NCBI RefSeq assembly: GCF_000016645.1 | Contig: NC_009441.1 | Span: 5,766,001 to 5,830,000 of the forward strand | Length of the DNA: 64,000 nucleotides | Direction: 5' to 3' | Source of the DNA: Flavobacterium johnsoniae UW101 | GTDB lineage: Bacteria; Bacteroidota; Bacteroidia; Flavobacteriales; Flavobacteriaceae | In this document: positions 25,934 through 33,422 of the stretch, in pieces | Position numbering within the stretch: position 1 is the first letter of the stretch | Layout of the letters: each line of letters begins with the position of its first letter | Notes under the pieces: generated by a model | Seen by the model: the letters and a program-made list of their open reading frames with translations, nothing else | The model's database searches: none | What the model was told of the DNA's origin: nothing | Position numbers and translations under genes: made by a program

Positions 25934-27226
25934 CTAAACCTGCTCAAAAATACTTTTGAACTGATATAAAATCCTTTCAATTAATCTTAAGTCTTCTGTC
26001 AGGATTTCTGCTTTTCCTTTCATTTCCTGCTGAAATGGGATTCTTTTCCTGTAAGATGTCTGTAAACCATCTGGAAGAGAAACGTCTAATAATAAGTTTC
26101 CATCTTTGTCCGGAACCAGCGAAATATTATGAATTTTACCTCTTAATACTCCAAATTCTCTATCAGGAAAATTAGCCAGTCTTATGTTTACGTTTTGACC
26201 AACTTTTATTTTTCCTGAATTTAAAGGTGTTGCTTTTACTTTTCCAACAAAACCATTTTCTTTATCCGGAATAATCGAAAAAACATTATCTCCTTCATTA
26301 ATCGTTTGGTTTTCTGTCCAAACCTGCAAAAAAGTAACTACGCCGCTAACCGAAGATCTTAAGGTATTCGTAAGCTCCCATTCCTTTATCACTTTTTTCA
26401 GCTGATAAAAAGACTGTGCCATGTTCCTGTTTAGATTCACTTCTTCTTTAGTGCTGCTTATCTGCAAATTATGCCCCATTTTTGTATTATCGATCAAAGA
26501 AGATTTTAACTGAGAAATCGATGACAATAAGGTTTTGTAATTTTTCTGAGCCTGCAGATAGCTGAGCTTTTTAGTTTCCATTTCCTGAGCCGATATAATG
26601 CCTTTATTAAAAAGAATTCCAAATCGGCCTATTTCGTTTTTTTGAAGCTGTAACTCGCTTTCATTAATTTCTTTTTGCTGCTGTAAAATTTCTAACCTTT
26701 CTTTAATTTGAGTTTTTTCAGAAACCTGTGCTTTATTTTCAACATCAAAAGGATGTAAATTTTCATTTAGTTTTTCAACTTCATAGTCTTTTTGAAAAAT
26801 AGCAAAAGCACTTTCAATTTCACCCAGTTGTTTGTTTTTCATTACGGCAAAAGGAAATTCTTTTTTTGTATCATTAATATCAAAATCAGCAATAATCTTT
26901 TTGAGTAAAAAGACATCTTTATAATTTGCCGAATTTTCAATAACAGCCAGCATCGTATTTTTTTTAACTGTTGCTTTATCGCTTATTAGTATAGCTTCTA
27001 TTCGACCGGATGATTTAGAGACTAATTTCTCCGGCGGAATATTAGTTGTAATGACAATTTCTGTACTTACAACATCCGGATATCTTATAATGTATGACAC
27101 ATAAAACAGTATAACGATTATTGAAAATATTACAATCGTCCCCCATCGAATCATCCAAATGGGTGTTTTTGAAAGCACATCCTGAATTTCTTCACTTCTT
27201 AATTCTAGTGTAATATCCTGCTCCAT
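25934..27226 (-). CDS. HlyD-family periplasmic adaptor of the peptide exporter
   Basis: The 430-residue membrane-fusion protein has one N-terminal helix (about 29-50), a lipoyl/barrel-sandwich half at V-S-K-S-S-G-R-I-E-A-I-L-I-S (about 87-100) and a long coiled-coil region (about 130-270, rich in L/E/Q/K heptads). The return half is S-S-V-S-G-V-V-T-F-L-Q-V-W-T-E-N-Q (about 290-306) and a beta-barrel C-terminus. It bridges the ABC exporter to the outer membrane. Its start is 3 bp after the stop of the exporter gene, so the two are translationally tight. It is the last gene of the peptide operon. Confidence 0.88.
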   Translation of the reverse strand: MEQDITLELRSEEIQDVLSKTPIWMIRWGTIVIFSIIVILFYVSYIIRYPDVVSTEIVITTNIPPEKLVSKSSGRIEAILISDKATVKKNTMLAVIENSANYKDVFLLKKIIADFDINDTKKEFPFAVMKNKQLGEIESAFAIFQKDYEVEKLNENLHPFDVENKAQVSEKTQIKERLEILQQQKEINESELQLQKNEIGRFGILFNKGIISAQEMETKKLSYLQAQKNYKTLLSSISQLKSSLIDNTKMGHNLQISSTKEEVNLNRNMAQSFYQLKKVIKEWELTNTLRSSVSGVVTFLQVWTENQTINEGDNVFSIIPDKENGFVGKVKATPLNSGKIKVGQNVNIRLANFPDREFGVLRGKIHNISLVPDKDGNLLLDVSLPDGLQTSYRKRIPFQQEMKGKAEILTEDLRLIERILYQFKSIFEQV

Positions 27227-27229
27227 AAT

Positions 27230-29455
27230 TTAATTTCCAAGCTGTAATTGATTTTTAACCAACTCAAAATAATTTCCTCTCTGCTCTACAAGAGTAGTAT
27301 GATTTCCTATTTCGATGATTTTTCCTTTGTCTAAAACTACAATCTGATCGGCATTCATTACCGTGCTTAATCGGTGTGCAATAACCACAACGGTTTTATC
27401 TTTAAAAAAAAGATTCAGTTTCTGCATAATTTCTTTCTCATTATTCGCATCAAGTGCCGAAGTAGCCTCATCAAAAAACAACATTTCGGGATTTTTGTAA
27501 ACGGCTCTTGCAATAAGAAGTCTTTGTTTTTGTCCTGTACTCATTCCTATTCCTTCAGAACCAATCATAGTATTAAATCCCAAAGGCTGTTCATTAATGT
27601 AACTCATTATATTAGCCACATCTGCCGCATACAGCAGTCTTTTTTTATCAATTCTGTCTTCACCAATTGCAATATTGTTTGCAATTGTATCATTAAAAAT
27701 AAACCCTTCCTGCATAACAGCGCCAATACTGCCTCGCCACGCTTTTTGCGCTATCATTGAAAGAGATGTTGAAGAAAAGGCATTTTCACTTTGAGCTGCA
27801 AGAATTATATCTCCTTTATCCGGCTCGTAAAACTTAAGCAGCAGTTTCATTAAAGTTGTTTTGCCGCTGCCGCTTGTTCCTACTATAGCCGTAATTTTAT
27901 TGGCAGGTATGGTAAGATTTAAATCTTTAAGAACAGGAGTATCTGATCCTGTATAACGAAAAGACAAATTATTAATAATCATATCAAAATCTTTTGGAAC
28001 ATCATGAGTCTGATGCTGTTCCTGCTCAACCTCGTCTTCTCTTTGGTGTATTTCAGATAAACGTCCCATCGATATTTTAGCATCCTGAAATTCTCTCACA
28101 AAATCAACCAGCTGCGTTATCGGGCCGTTTAAACTTCCCACAATTGAACTAATTGCCAGCATCATACCTAATGTAATGGAACCATCAATAACAAGTTTTG
28201 CCGAGAAGAAAATTATAATTATGTTTTTTAATTCATTAATAAAGTTTGAACCTACAGTTTGTGTCTGTTCTAATATTAATGCTTTCATAGAAACTCTAAA
28301 AAGTCTTGCCTGTATATATTCCCAGCCCCATCGTTTTTGCTTTTCGGCATTATGAAGCTTTATTTCCTGCATACCGTTTACAAGCTCAATAACTTTACTT
28401 TGTTCGTTACTTATTTCAGCAAAACGTTTATAATCGAGAACTTCTCTTTTTTTAAGAAAAAGCGCCATCCAAAGAAAATAAAAGAAACTTCCAAGAAAAA
28501 ACACTACAAAAATCTGGATATTATAATACGCCAAAACGCATCCCATAATTACCATATTAATTGTAGAAAACAAAACATTAAGTGACGAAGTGGTTAATAT
28601 ACGCTCTATTCTGTGATGATCATTGATGCGCTGCAGAATATCTCCAGTCATTCTTACATCAAAAAATGAAATGGGAAGATTCATTAATTTAATAAAGAAA
28701 TCTGAAATAAGCGAGATGTTTATTCGGGTAGAAAGATGCAGCAGTATCCAGCTGCGGATAAGATCTAAAGCTGATTTTCCAAAAAACAGAAATAACTGCG
28801 CAAAAAGAATTAAATAAATAAAATGAATACTTCTGTTTTGTACACCAATATCTATAATACTCTGCGTAAGAAAAGGAAAAATAAGCTGTAAAAAACTTCC
28901 TGCTATTAAGCCAATAACCAGCTGTACAACAAAAGACTTATAAGGCAGTATGTATTTGGCTAATAAAGAAAACCCCACTCTATTTTTTTCTTCCATATCA
29001 AATTCACTTTGATAAAATTTTGGAGTAGGTTCTAAAAACAAAGCAATTCCTTCTGCTGTGTTTTCATTAGCATTTTTTCCAAGCCAATTTTTTACAAAAT
29101 CTTCTTTAGAATATTTCACCAAACCCATCGCCGGATCAGAAATGTAGTAAAAATTATTTTTAATATTATACAATACAACATAGTGGCAGTTATCCCAAAA
29201 CAAGATACAAGGCAGAGGCATTTCATCAAGTCTTTTTAAATTTAACTTAATACCTATAGACCTAAACCCTATTTTTTCGACAGCATCACTTAATGATAAT
29301 AAATTACTCCCGCCTCGATTTGTCTCACTGTAATCACGAAGTTCCTGAATATTAACAGTTTTTCCATAATATTTTGCAATCATTTTAATGCAGGTTGGCC
29401 CGCAGTCTTTAGACTCTTCCTGTTTAAAATTCGGAAACTTTTTAAATTTTTTCAT
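27230..29455 (-). CDS. C39-peptidase-containing ABC transporter (PCAT), peptide processing and export
   Basis: This 741-residue protein cleaves double-glycine-type leaders and exports the core peptide. Its N-terminal C39 peptidase domain is intact: E-S-K-D-C-G-P-T-C (catalytic Cys18), H91 in C-H-Y-V-V-L-Y and D107 in S-D-P. Six membrane helices lie at about 165-440. The ATPase has Walker A G-T-S-G-S-G-K-T-T (about 530), Walker B M-L-F-F-D-E-A-T-S-A-L, and the signature M-S-T-G-Q-K-Q-R instead of the usual LSGGQ. The peptide substrate is presumably the 58-residue precursor at 32083-32259, the only GG-like leader peptide nearby. Confidence 0.92.
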   Translation of the reverse strand: MKKFKKFPNFKQEESKDCGPTCIKMIAKYYGKTVNIQELRDYSETNRGGSNLLSLSDAVEKIGFRSIGIKLNLKRLDEMPLPCILFWDNCHYVVLYNIKNNFYYISDPAMGLVKYSKEDFVKNWLGKNANENTAEGIALFLEPTPKFYQSEFDMEEKNRVGFSLLAKYILPYKSFVVQLVIGLIAGSFLQLIFPFLTQSIIDIGVQNRSIHFIYLILFAQLFLFFGKSALDLIRSWILLHLSTRINISLISDFFIKLMNLPISFFDVRMTGDILQRINDHHRIERILTTSSLNVLFSTINMVIMGCVLAYYNIQIFVVFFLGSFFYFLWMALFLKKREVLDYKRFAEISNEQSKVIELVNGMQEIKLHNAEKQKRWGWEYIQARLFRVSMKALILEQTQTVGSNFINELKNIIIIFFSAKLVIDGSITLGMMLAISSIVGSLNGPITQLVDFVREFQDAKISMGRLSEIHQREDEVEQEQHQTHDVPKDFDMIINNLSFRYTGSDTPVLKDLNLTIPANKITAIVGTSGSGKTTLMKLLLKFYEPDKGDIILAAQSENAFSSTSLSMIAQKAWRGSIGAVMQEGFIFNDTIANNIAIGEDRIDKKRLLYAADVANIMSYINEQPLGFNTMIGSEGIGMSTGQKQRLLIARAVYKNPEMLFFDEATSALDANNEKEIMQKLNLFFKDKTVVVIAHRLSTVMNADQIVVLDKGKIIEIGNHTTLVEQRGNYFELVKNQLQLGN

Positions 29456-29466
29456 TTATTCTACAC

Positions 29467-30297
29467 TTATCTTGAATGATAAATTTTGGTTTTACTTAAA
29501 TAATATTTGTTTGGAATTTTTCTCTGTGTTTTCTCAGGTATATATTCCTTTTTAAACCAAAACAAATGATACATTATTCCTTCAAATTGATTTTTATAGT
29601 AAATCCGTCCATTATCAAAAGTTATTCTGCCGGTTAATCCTTCCAGAAGAATAAAATCGAAATGAGCTTCAATCTCTTTTTCCTGTTCGGCTTTTTTAAT
29701 AAGATGCGTAAAACTTTCAACCTCTGTTTGTAAATCAAATATTGACATTCCGGCTGTCAGCGCATCCCAGGCAAAACTGCATTCGTCAAAACAAAAATGT
29801 TTTGATTCAGAAAATACCTTCTTGTAATCTTTACTTCTCATAAAAAAAGTATTCATTACTTCATTATTTCTGTATAAAGCAAAACATCCCGTTGTATAAT
29901 CATGTCTCACGCTGATAAAATCAAACTTATCGAGCATTTCGTCTGTTATAAAATCCCTGACATTTCCATAAATAATATCCAAATCGCTCTGACCCCAAAA
30001 ATCATAACCTTTAATAATTTCCGGAAAAAAGAAACCATACGCAGGTTTAAAATCACAAAGCTTGTAAGGATCGTCAATATTTACAGTAAATCCCAATTTT
30101 GCAGAAGCATTGGCAATTATTTCGGCTTTTGTTTTATATATAATGATAACATTATCCGGTTTACCGGGTATAAAGTCAGTATTGTCTGTTATAATATAAA
30201 AATCCACAGTTGGATTAAATGTACAGGAGTGTATAAAATAGGGAAAATACCACGGATATTTTCCATACCAGCATGTTAGTACAGCTATTGATTTCAT
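29467..30297 (-). CDS. Glycosyltransferase-like protein (DUF6625 type)
   Basis: The 276-residue protein starts with A-V-L-T-C-W-Y-G-K-Y-P-W-Y-F and carries C-D-F-K-P-A-Y-G (about 81-88) and W-G-Q-S-D-L-D-I-I-Y-G (about 101-111). D105-L-D107 reads as the DxD metal/nucleotide-sugar motif of a GT-A glycosyltransferase. There is no membrane helix, so it is cytosolic. I believe this is the DUF6625 family, a GT-like group found in Bacteroidota peptide and polysaccharide clusters, although I cannot verify the number. Positioned between the exporter and the VKOR protein, it may glycosylate the precursor (a glycocin-like route); a polysaccharide role is the alternative. Confidence 0.68.
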   Translation of the reverse strand: MKSIAVLTCWYGKYPWYFPYFIHSCTFNPTVDFYIITDNTDFIPGKPDNVIIIYKTKAEIIANASAKLGFTVNIDDPYKLCDFKPAYGFFFPEIIKGYDFWGQSDLDIIYGNVRDFITDEMLDKFDFISVRHDYTTGCFALYRNNEVMNTFFMRSKDYKKVFSESKHFCFDECSFAWDALTAGMSIFDLQTEVESFTHLIKKAEQEKEIEAHFDFILLEGLTGRITFDNGRIYYKNQFEGIMYHLFWFKKEYIPEKTQRKIPNKYYLSKTKIYHSR

Positions 30298-30308
30298 TTT
30301 GTCAATAT

Positions 30309-31865
30309 TTAAAATTCGTCTTCGATGAAATCCTTTATAAAAAATGGCAAAGTCTTTCTATCATACATTTTTGGATATTCATATCCGTTTATAAGAATAG
30401 CCGGCGTGAAATTAAAATCGTTTTCTTCACACCATTTGTATTGAAAATCAAATATTGAATCAAATTCTGATGTTATATTTCTAGGAAATCTTTCAAGCCA
30501 TGCTGTCAGGTTCGTATTTTCAAACCATGCCTGCAGTGCTGTTAAAAAGCTTTTTTCGCCTTCATTCATATAAATATTGATCAGACTTCTAAACAATTTT
30601 ACAGAATGCTCGTTTTCGCGTTCCAGATCTGCTTTTAAAACAAGTTCTATTTGTACATCATCTGAATATTTTTCCAGAATAGTTTCTATTACAGTGTGTG
30701 CATCTTTGCAATAACCACAGAAAGGATTTGAGATAAGAACGATTTTTGTTGAACTTTCTCTGTTGCCAAATAGCAGCGGACTTTGCAGCATCTCTGTTTT
30801 TTCTTTTGCGAGCAGAGAATTTCTAAAAACATCATAATTTTTTTCAAATCGAATGGCTTTCAGCTGATATTCTTTTAATTCTTTTTGTTTGATAAGTATT
30901 TCTTTAAGCGAAATCCAAATGGTTACAACAGTCAGAACAACCAATGAAAAAACAATTATGGAAACAGGAGAAAAAGCAAAAACAGTATTCTCAAATACAA
31001 ACAAATAAGTTAACTCCAGCAGTACAACACTCATTATAGTGAGACAAATTGGACACCATTTTTTTTCTACCATTTTTTGAAAGTACAAAGACAACAATAA
31101 AATAGGCAGTGCTCCTAAAAGCAGGACTTTTTGTATTGAAAAATAGGCTGCTGTGTCACCCAGAAGCAGTAAAGAAAAAAAGCCTGTTAATTGAGAAACA
31201 AAGAAAACTACACTTAAATCACTAAAATTTATGATTTCAAAAATTTTCCATTTATCAGAATTTACAACCGTCGAACAGCTTGTTGACGAAGCCATATTGC
31301 AAAAACTATTCAACAGTTTTATTTTTGTTCCAAATAAATCCTTAAGCGCCGCAATAGAAAACAAAATTCCAATAGCAGGAAAAACAAAAAACAATTTAGT
31401 TATCAGATTACTTGGCGTATAAAACAAATAAGAAGAAAACAAAACAAAACATAAAACTGGTAAAACCCAGCTAAAACTTTTTTTAGAAACTGTTGGCAAT
31501 ACTTCATTTTCTGGTTTTTCCAATAACAAAATAAATCCGCTCCATACTTCGGGTGAAAGTGTATACTCATCAGTTGTATTACTTACTTTTTTATAAATAT
31601 AGTTTTCGTCTTTTTTTTCTATAAAACAAAGCTGCTGGCCGTCCAGATTTAAGAGTGCGACGAAATGATCCGGTAAAGCATCAATTTCTGCATAATCAAC
31701 CTGAAGAACACCATTTTTAATATTAAAAAAACTTAAAGTATCAACCACAGATAATAAAGTTGGGTAATCCGGATGTGACTGTATCTGAAAATCAAATTCA
31801 GATTTATCAATAACTATATTTTCTTTTTCCAAATATTGAAAAAGGTAATTAAAATCTTCATTCAT
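30309..31865 (-). CDS. C39-like / vitamin K epoxide reductase / thioredoxin fusion, disulfide formation
   Basis: The 518-residue polytopic protein has three parts. Residues ~1-120 resemble a C39-type papain domain (H-P-D-Y-P-T-L-L-S-V-V-D-T-L) but show no catalytic Cys where C39 peptidases have DCGxxC, so it may be a leader-binding domain. Residues ~130-330 form a VKOR-like helical bundle with C189/C197 in the loop and C271-P-I-C274 as the redox pair. Residues ~350-518 form a thioredoxin/DsbA-like domain with C383-G-Y-C386. It is well suited to oxidise cysteines of the exported peptide. It is transcribed 12 bp before the glycosyltransferase gene. Confidence 0.85.
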   Translation of the reverse strand: MNEDFNYLFQYLEKENIVIDKSEFDFQIQSHPDYPTLLSVVDTLSFFNIKNGVLQVDYAEIDALPDHFVALLNLDGQQLCFIEKKDENYIYKKVSNTTDEYTLSPEVWSGFILLLEKPENEVLPTVSKKSFSWVLPVLCFVLFSSYLFYTPSNLITKLFFVFPAIGILFSIAALKDLFGTKIKLLNSFCNMASSTSCSTVVNSDKWKIFEIINFSDLSVVFFVSQLTGFFSLLLLGDTAAYFSIQKVLLLGALPILLLSLYFQKMVEKKWCPICLTIMSVVLLELTYLFVFENTVFAFSPVSIIVFSLVVLTVVTIWISLKEILIKQKELKEYQLKAIRFEKNYDVFRNSLLAKEKTEMLQSPLLFGNRESSTKIVLISNPFCGYCKDAHTVIETILEKYSDDVQIELVLKADLERENEHSVKLFRSLINIYMNEGEKSFLTALQAWFENTNLTAWLERFPRNITSEFDSIFDFQYKWCEENDFNFTPAILINGYEYPKMYDRKTLPFFIKDFIEDEF

Positions 31866-31942
31866 AAAATTTTATATTTCTGTGTGGCAAGGGATATTTA
31901 ACAGCATTTGCCCAGTGACTACCTGGCATCTTTATATTAAAT

Positions 31943-31980
31943 AAGCTATAAGCAAAATTGTGAAATAGTGCTTATAGCTT
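31943..31980. terminator. Hairpin between precursor gene and modification/export genes
   Basis: AAGCTATAAGCA (31943-31954) pairs with TGCTTATAGCTT (31969-31980). On the minus strand it follows the precursor gene and precedes the 518-residue fusion gene; the T run on that side is weak, so it looks more like an attenuator or RNA-processing stem-loop than a full stop. Such structures often let a precursor be made in excess. Confidence 0.65.
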
Positions 31981-32082
31981 AAAAAATTATCAATTAGTAA
32001 GCATTTAAAAATTCTTGACTTGTTTAAGTATAATTTAAAAGCACTTTACTAAATATTAACTTTAGAAGTTAACTGTCACTTA

Positions 32083-32259
32083 TTATCTAGGACAAGCATC
32101 CCAGCATTCTTGTACACTGCTTCTGCATCCGTTATAATTACCATTACAGTAGCAAGGAAAAGTTCCAGAAGGACATCCGCTTCCTGCCATAATTGTTTTC
32201 ATTTCGTTTCTTGATAATTTTCCCTGTGCGTTAGCAAGGCTCATTTTTTGAGTTTTCAT
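32083..32259 (-). CDS. Six-cysteine secreted peptide precursor with GG-type leader
   Basis: The 58-residue reading frame starts at ATG 32259 and ends at TAA 32083. The leader is M-K-T-Q-K-M-S-L-A-N-A-Q-G-K-L-S-R-N-E-M-K then T-I-M-A-G, matching the L-S-R-x-E-M-K-x-I-x-G-G pattern used by C39 exporters in Bacteroidota. The predicted core, residues 27-58 (start S-G-C-P-S-G), has six Cys at 29, 36, 38, 45, 52 and 56 (C-x6-C-x-C-x6-C-x6-C-x3-C). Several Ser and Thr residues, a Trp and a basic end P-R are present. The gene is short and was found by reading the minus strand. It lies immediately upstream (in transcription) of VKOR-thioredoxin, GT, C39 exporter and HlyD genes. Predicted product: a disulfide-rich, possibly glycosylated, bacteriocin-like peptide. 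Confidence 0.85.
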   Translation of the reverse strand: MKTQKMSLANAQGKLSRNEMKTIMAGSGCPSGTFPCYCNGNYNGCRSSVQECWDACPR

Positions 32260-32636
32260 AATCTGTTTTTTTTGTTATTGTTAATAATAATATTTAAAAA
32301 ATGTAGTATTGAAAATAAAAAAACGACTCTGCGCACAAATCATTAGAAAATTAACAGTTGTTACATTTTTTCCAAAATTGAAATTTAAATATTTCTCCTA
32401 CAATGCTTTTTCAAGCATAAAATATGCTTATTCTGACATATTTATTGCCAATATTAAATTTTTAATGGTGTTTGATGTGTTTTTGTAGTGCTTTTTATCT
32501 TATATATCCTACGTTTTTTTTTCTTCGATAAAATAAAATTTTCTAAGTTTCCACTCTCTTAAAGTCAGAAAAAACACAGAAAAACCCCGTGATTTTTAGA
32601 GAAACCCAAAAAACAAAATATCAAACAATAACCACT
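32260..32636. other. A/T-rich divergent promoter region
   Basis: The gap between the precursor gene and the XRE regulator holds no gene I can see. It should contain divergent promoters and a regulator-binding site. I find no convincing consensus box, so no site is marked. Confidence 0.5.
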
Positions 32637-32990
32637 ATGATTAAACAAAAACTAATTACTAAACGAATTGAGAAAAATAAAACGCAGGAAGAAATTGCGC
32701 ATCTTTTAGGAATGACACAATCGCAGTACAGCCGAAGAGAATCTGGAATAACTAAAATTACCAAAAGTGAATGGGACAGTCTTGCAAAAATTTTGGGAAC
32801 AAATATGGAAGCAATTTATGAACCTGAAGACGGCATATATATTCTAAACAATGAAAAAAACACTAGCAATACAAACAGCCAAAATACTGACTACAATAAC
32901 TTTACACTTGATGTAATGAAAAAATATATTGAAAAATTAGAGTATGAAAACAGATATCTAAAATCACAGCTTGAAAAATTCTCATTATAA
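32637..32990 (+). CDS. XRE-family HTH regulator, divergent from the peptide cluster
   Basis: The ATG at 32637 (M-I-K-Q-K-L-I-T-K-R) is preferred to a GTG at 32589. The product is ~117 residues with an XRE helix-turn-helix (T-Q-E-E-I-A-H-L-L-G-M-T-Q-S-Q-Y-S-R-R-E-S-G, about 17-38) and a charged, coiled C-terminal helix (K-Y-I-E-K-L-E-Y-E-N-R-Y-L-K) likely to dimerise. Regulators of this kind are frequently placed beside Bacteroidota peptide clusters. Its divergent position 378 bp from the precursor suggests it controls that promoter, but this is inference. Confidence 0.82.
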   Translation: MIKQKLITKRIEKNKTQEEIAHLLGMTQSQYSRRESGITKITKSEWDSLAKILGTNMEAIYEPEDGIYILNNEKNTSNTNSQNTDYNNFTLDVMKKYIEKLEYENRYLKSQLEKFSL

Positions 32991-33058
32991 TGTTAAAATA
33001 AATCAAGATTTTTAAATTTAAAGCATAATTAATCCTTTAGTAAGCATAGCAACTCTAG

Positions 33059-33099
33059 AAAAAAGCCTGTAAACAAATAAGTCTACAGGCTTTTTTTTA
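33059..33099 (+). terminator. Intrinsic terminator of the XRE regulator
   Basis: AAAGCCTGTA and TACAGGCTTT form the stem, with A and T runs. It matches the hairpin at 25879-25915 closely, including the loop start AAACA. Confidence 0.85.
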
Positions 33100-33422
33100 T
33101 AAATCATAAAATAAAATACTTTTAAATTAGGTATGATTATCAAAGTATAAATTAATTATTGTGTTTTTTAGATTCAATACTCTGCATTTTAAATTAAGTG
33201 TATTTTTCATACTTAAAAACTATCACAACAAACCCCCAAAAGCGGACTATTTTACCCCTAGTTTTTCATCATTTTTCTCTAACTTAGCAGAGTCAATCTT
33301 AAATAGTAAGATTAAAACAAATCTTGTTTTTCTGCAAAGAACTGATTGAAAAAGTATTACTGATTTTTTTCTTACTTTTTTCCAGAAAAACATTCTTTAA
33401 TAATTTTAGTTAATTGAAAACT
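33100..33422. other. Gene-free leader region upstream of gnd
   Basis: This A/T-rich stretch holds a 62-codon spurious plus-strand frame that I do not credit. No clear promoter box stands out. It presumably contains the gnd promoter. Confidence 0.5.

Noticed and set aside
33161..33349. A 62-residue frame in the gap before gnd
   Set aside because: No family, poor start context and A/T-rich low-information content; more likely chance.
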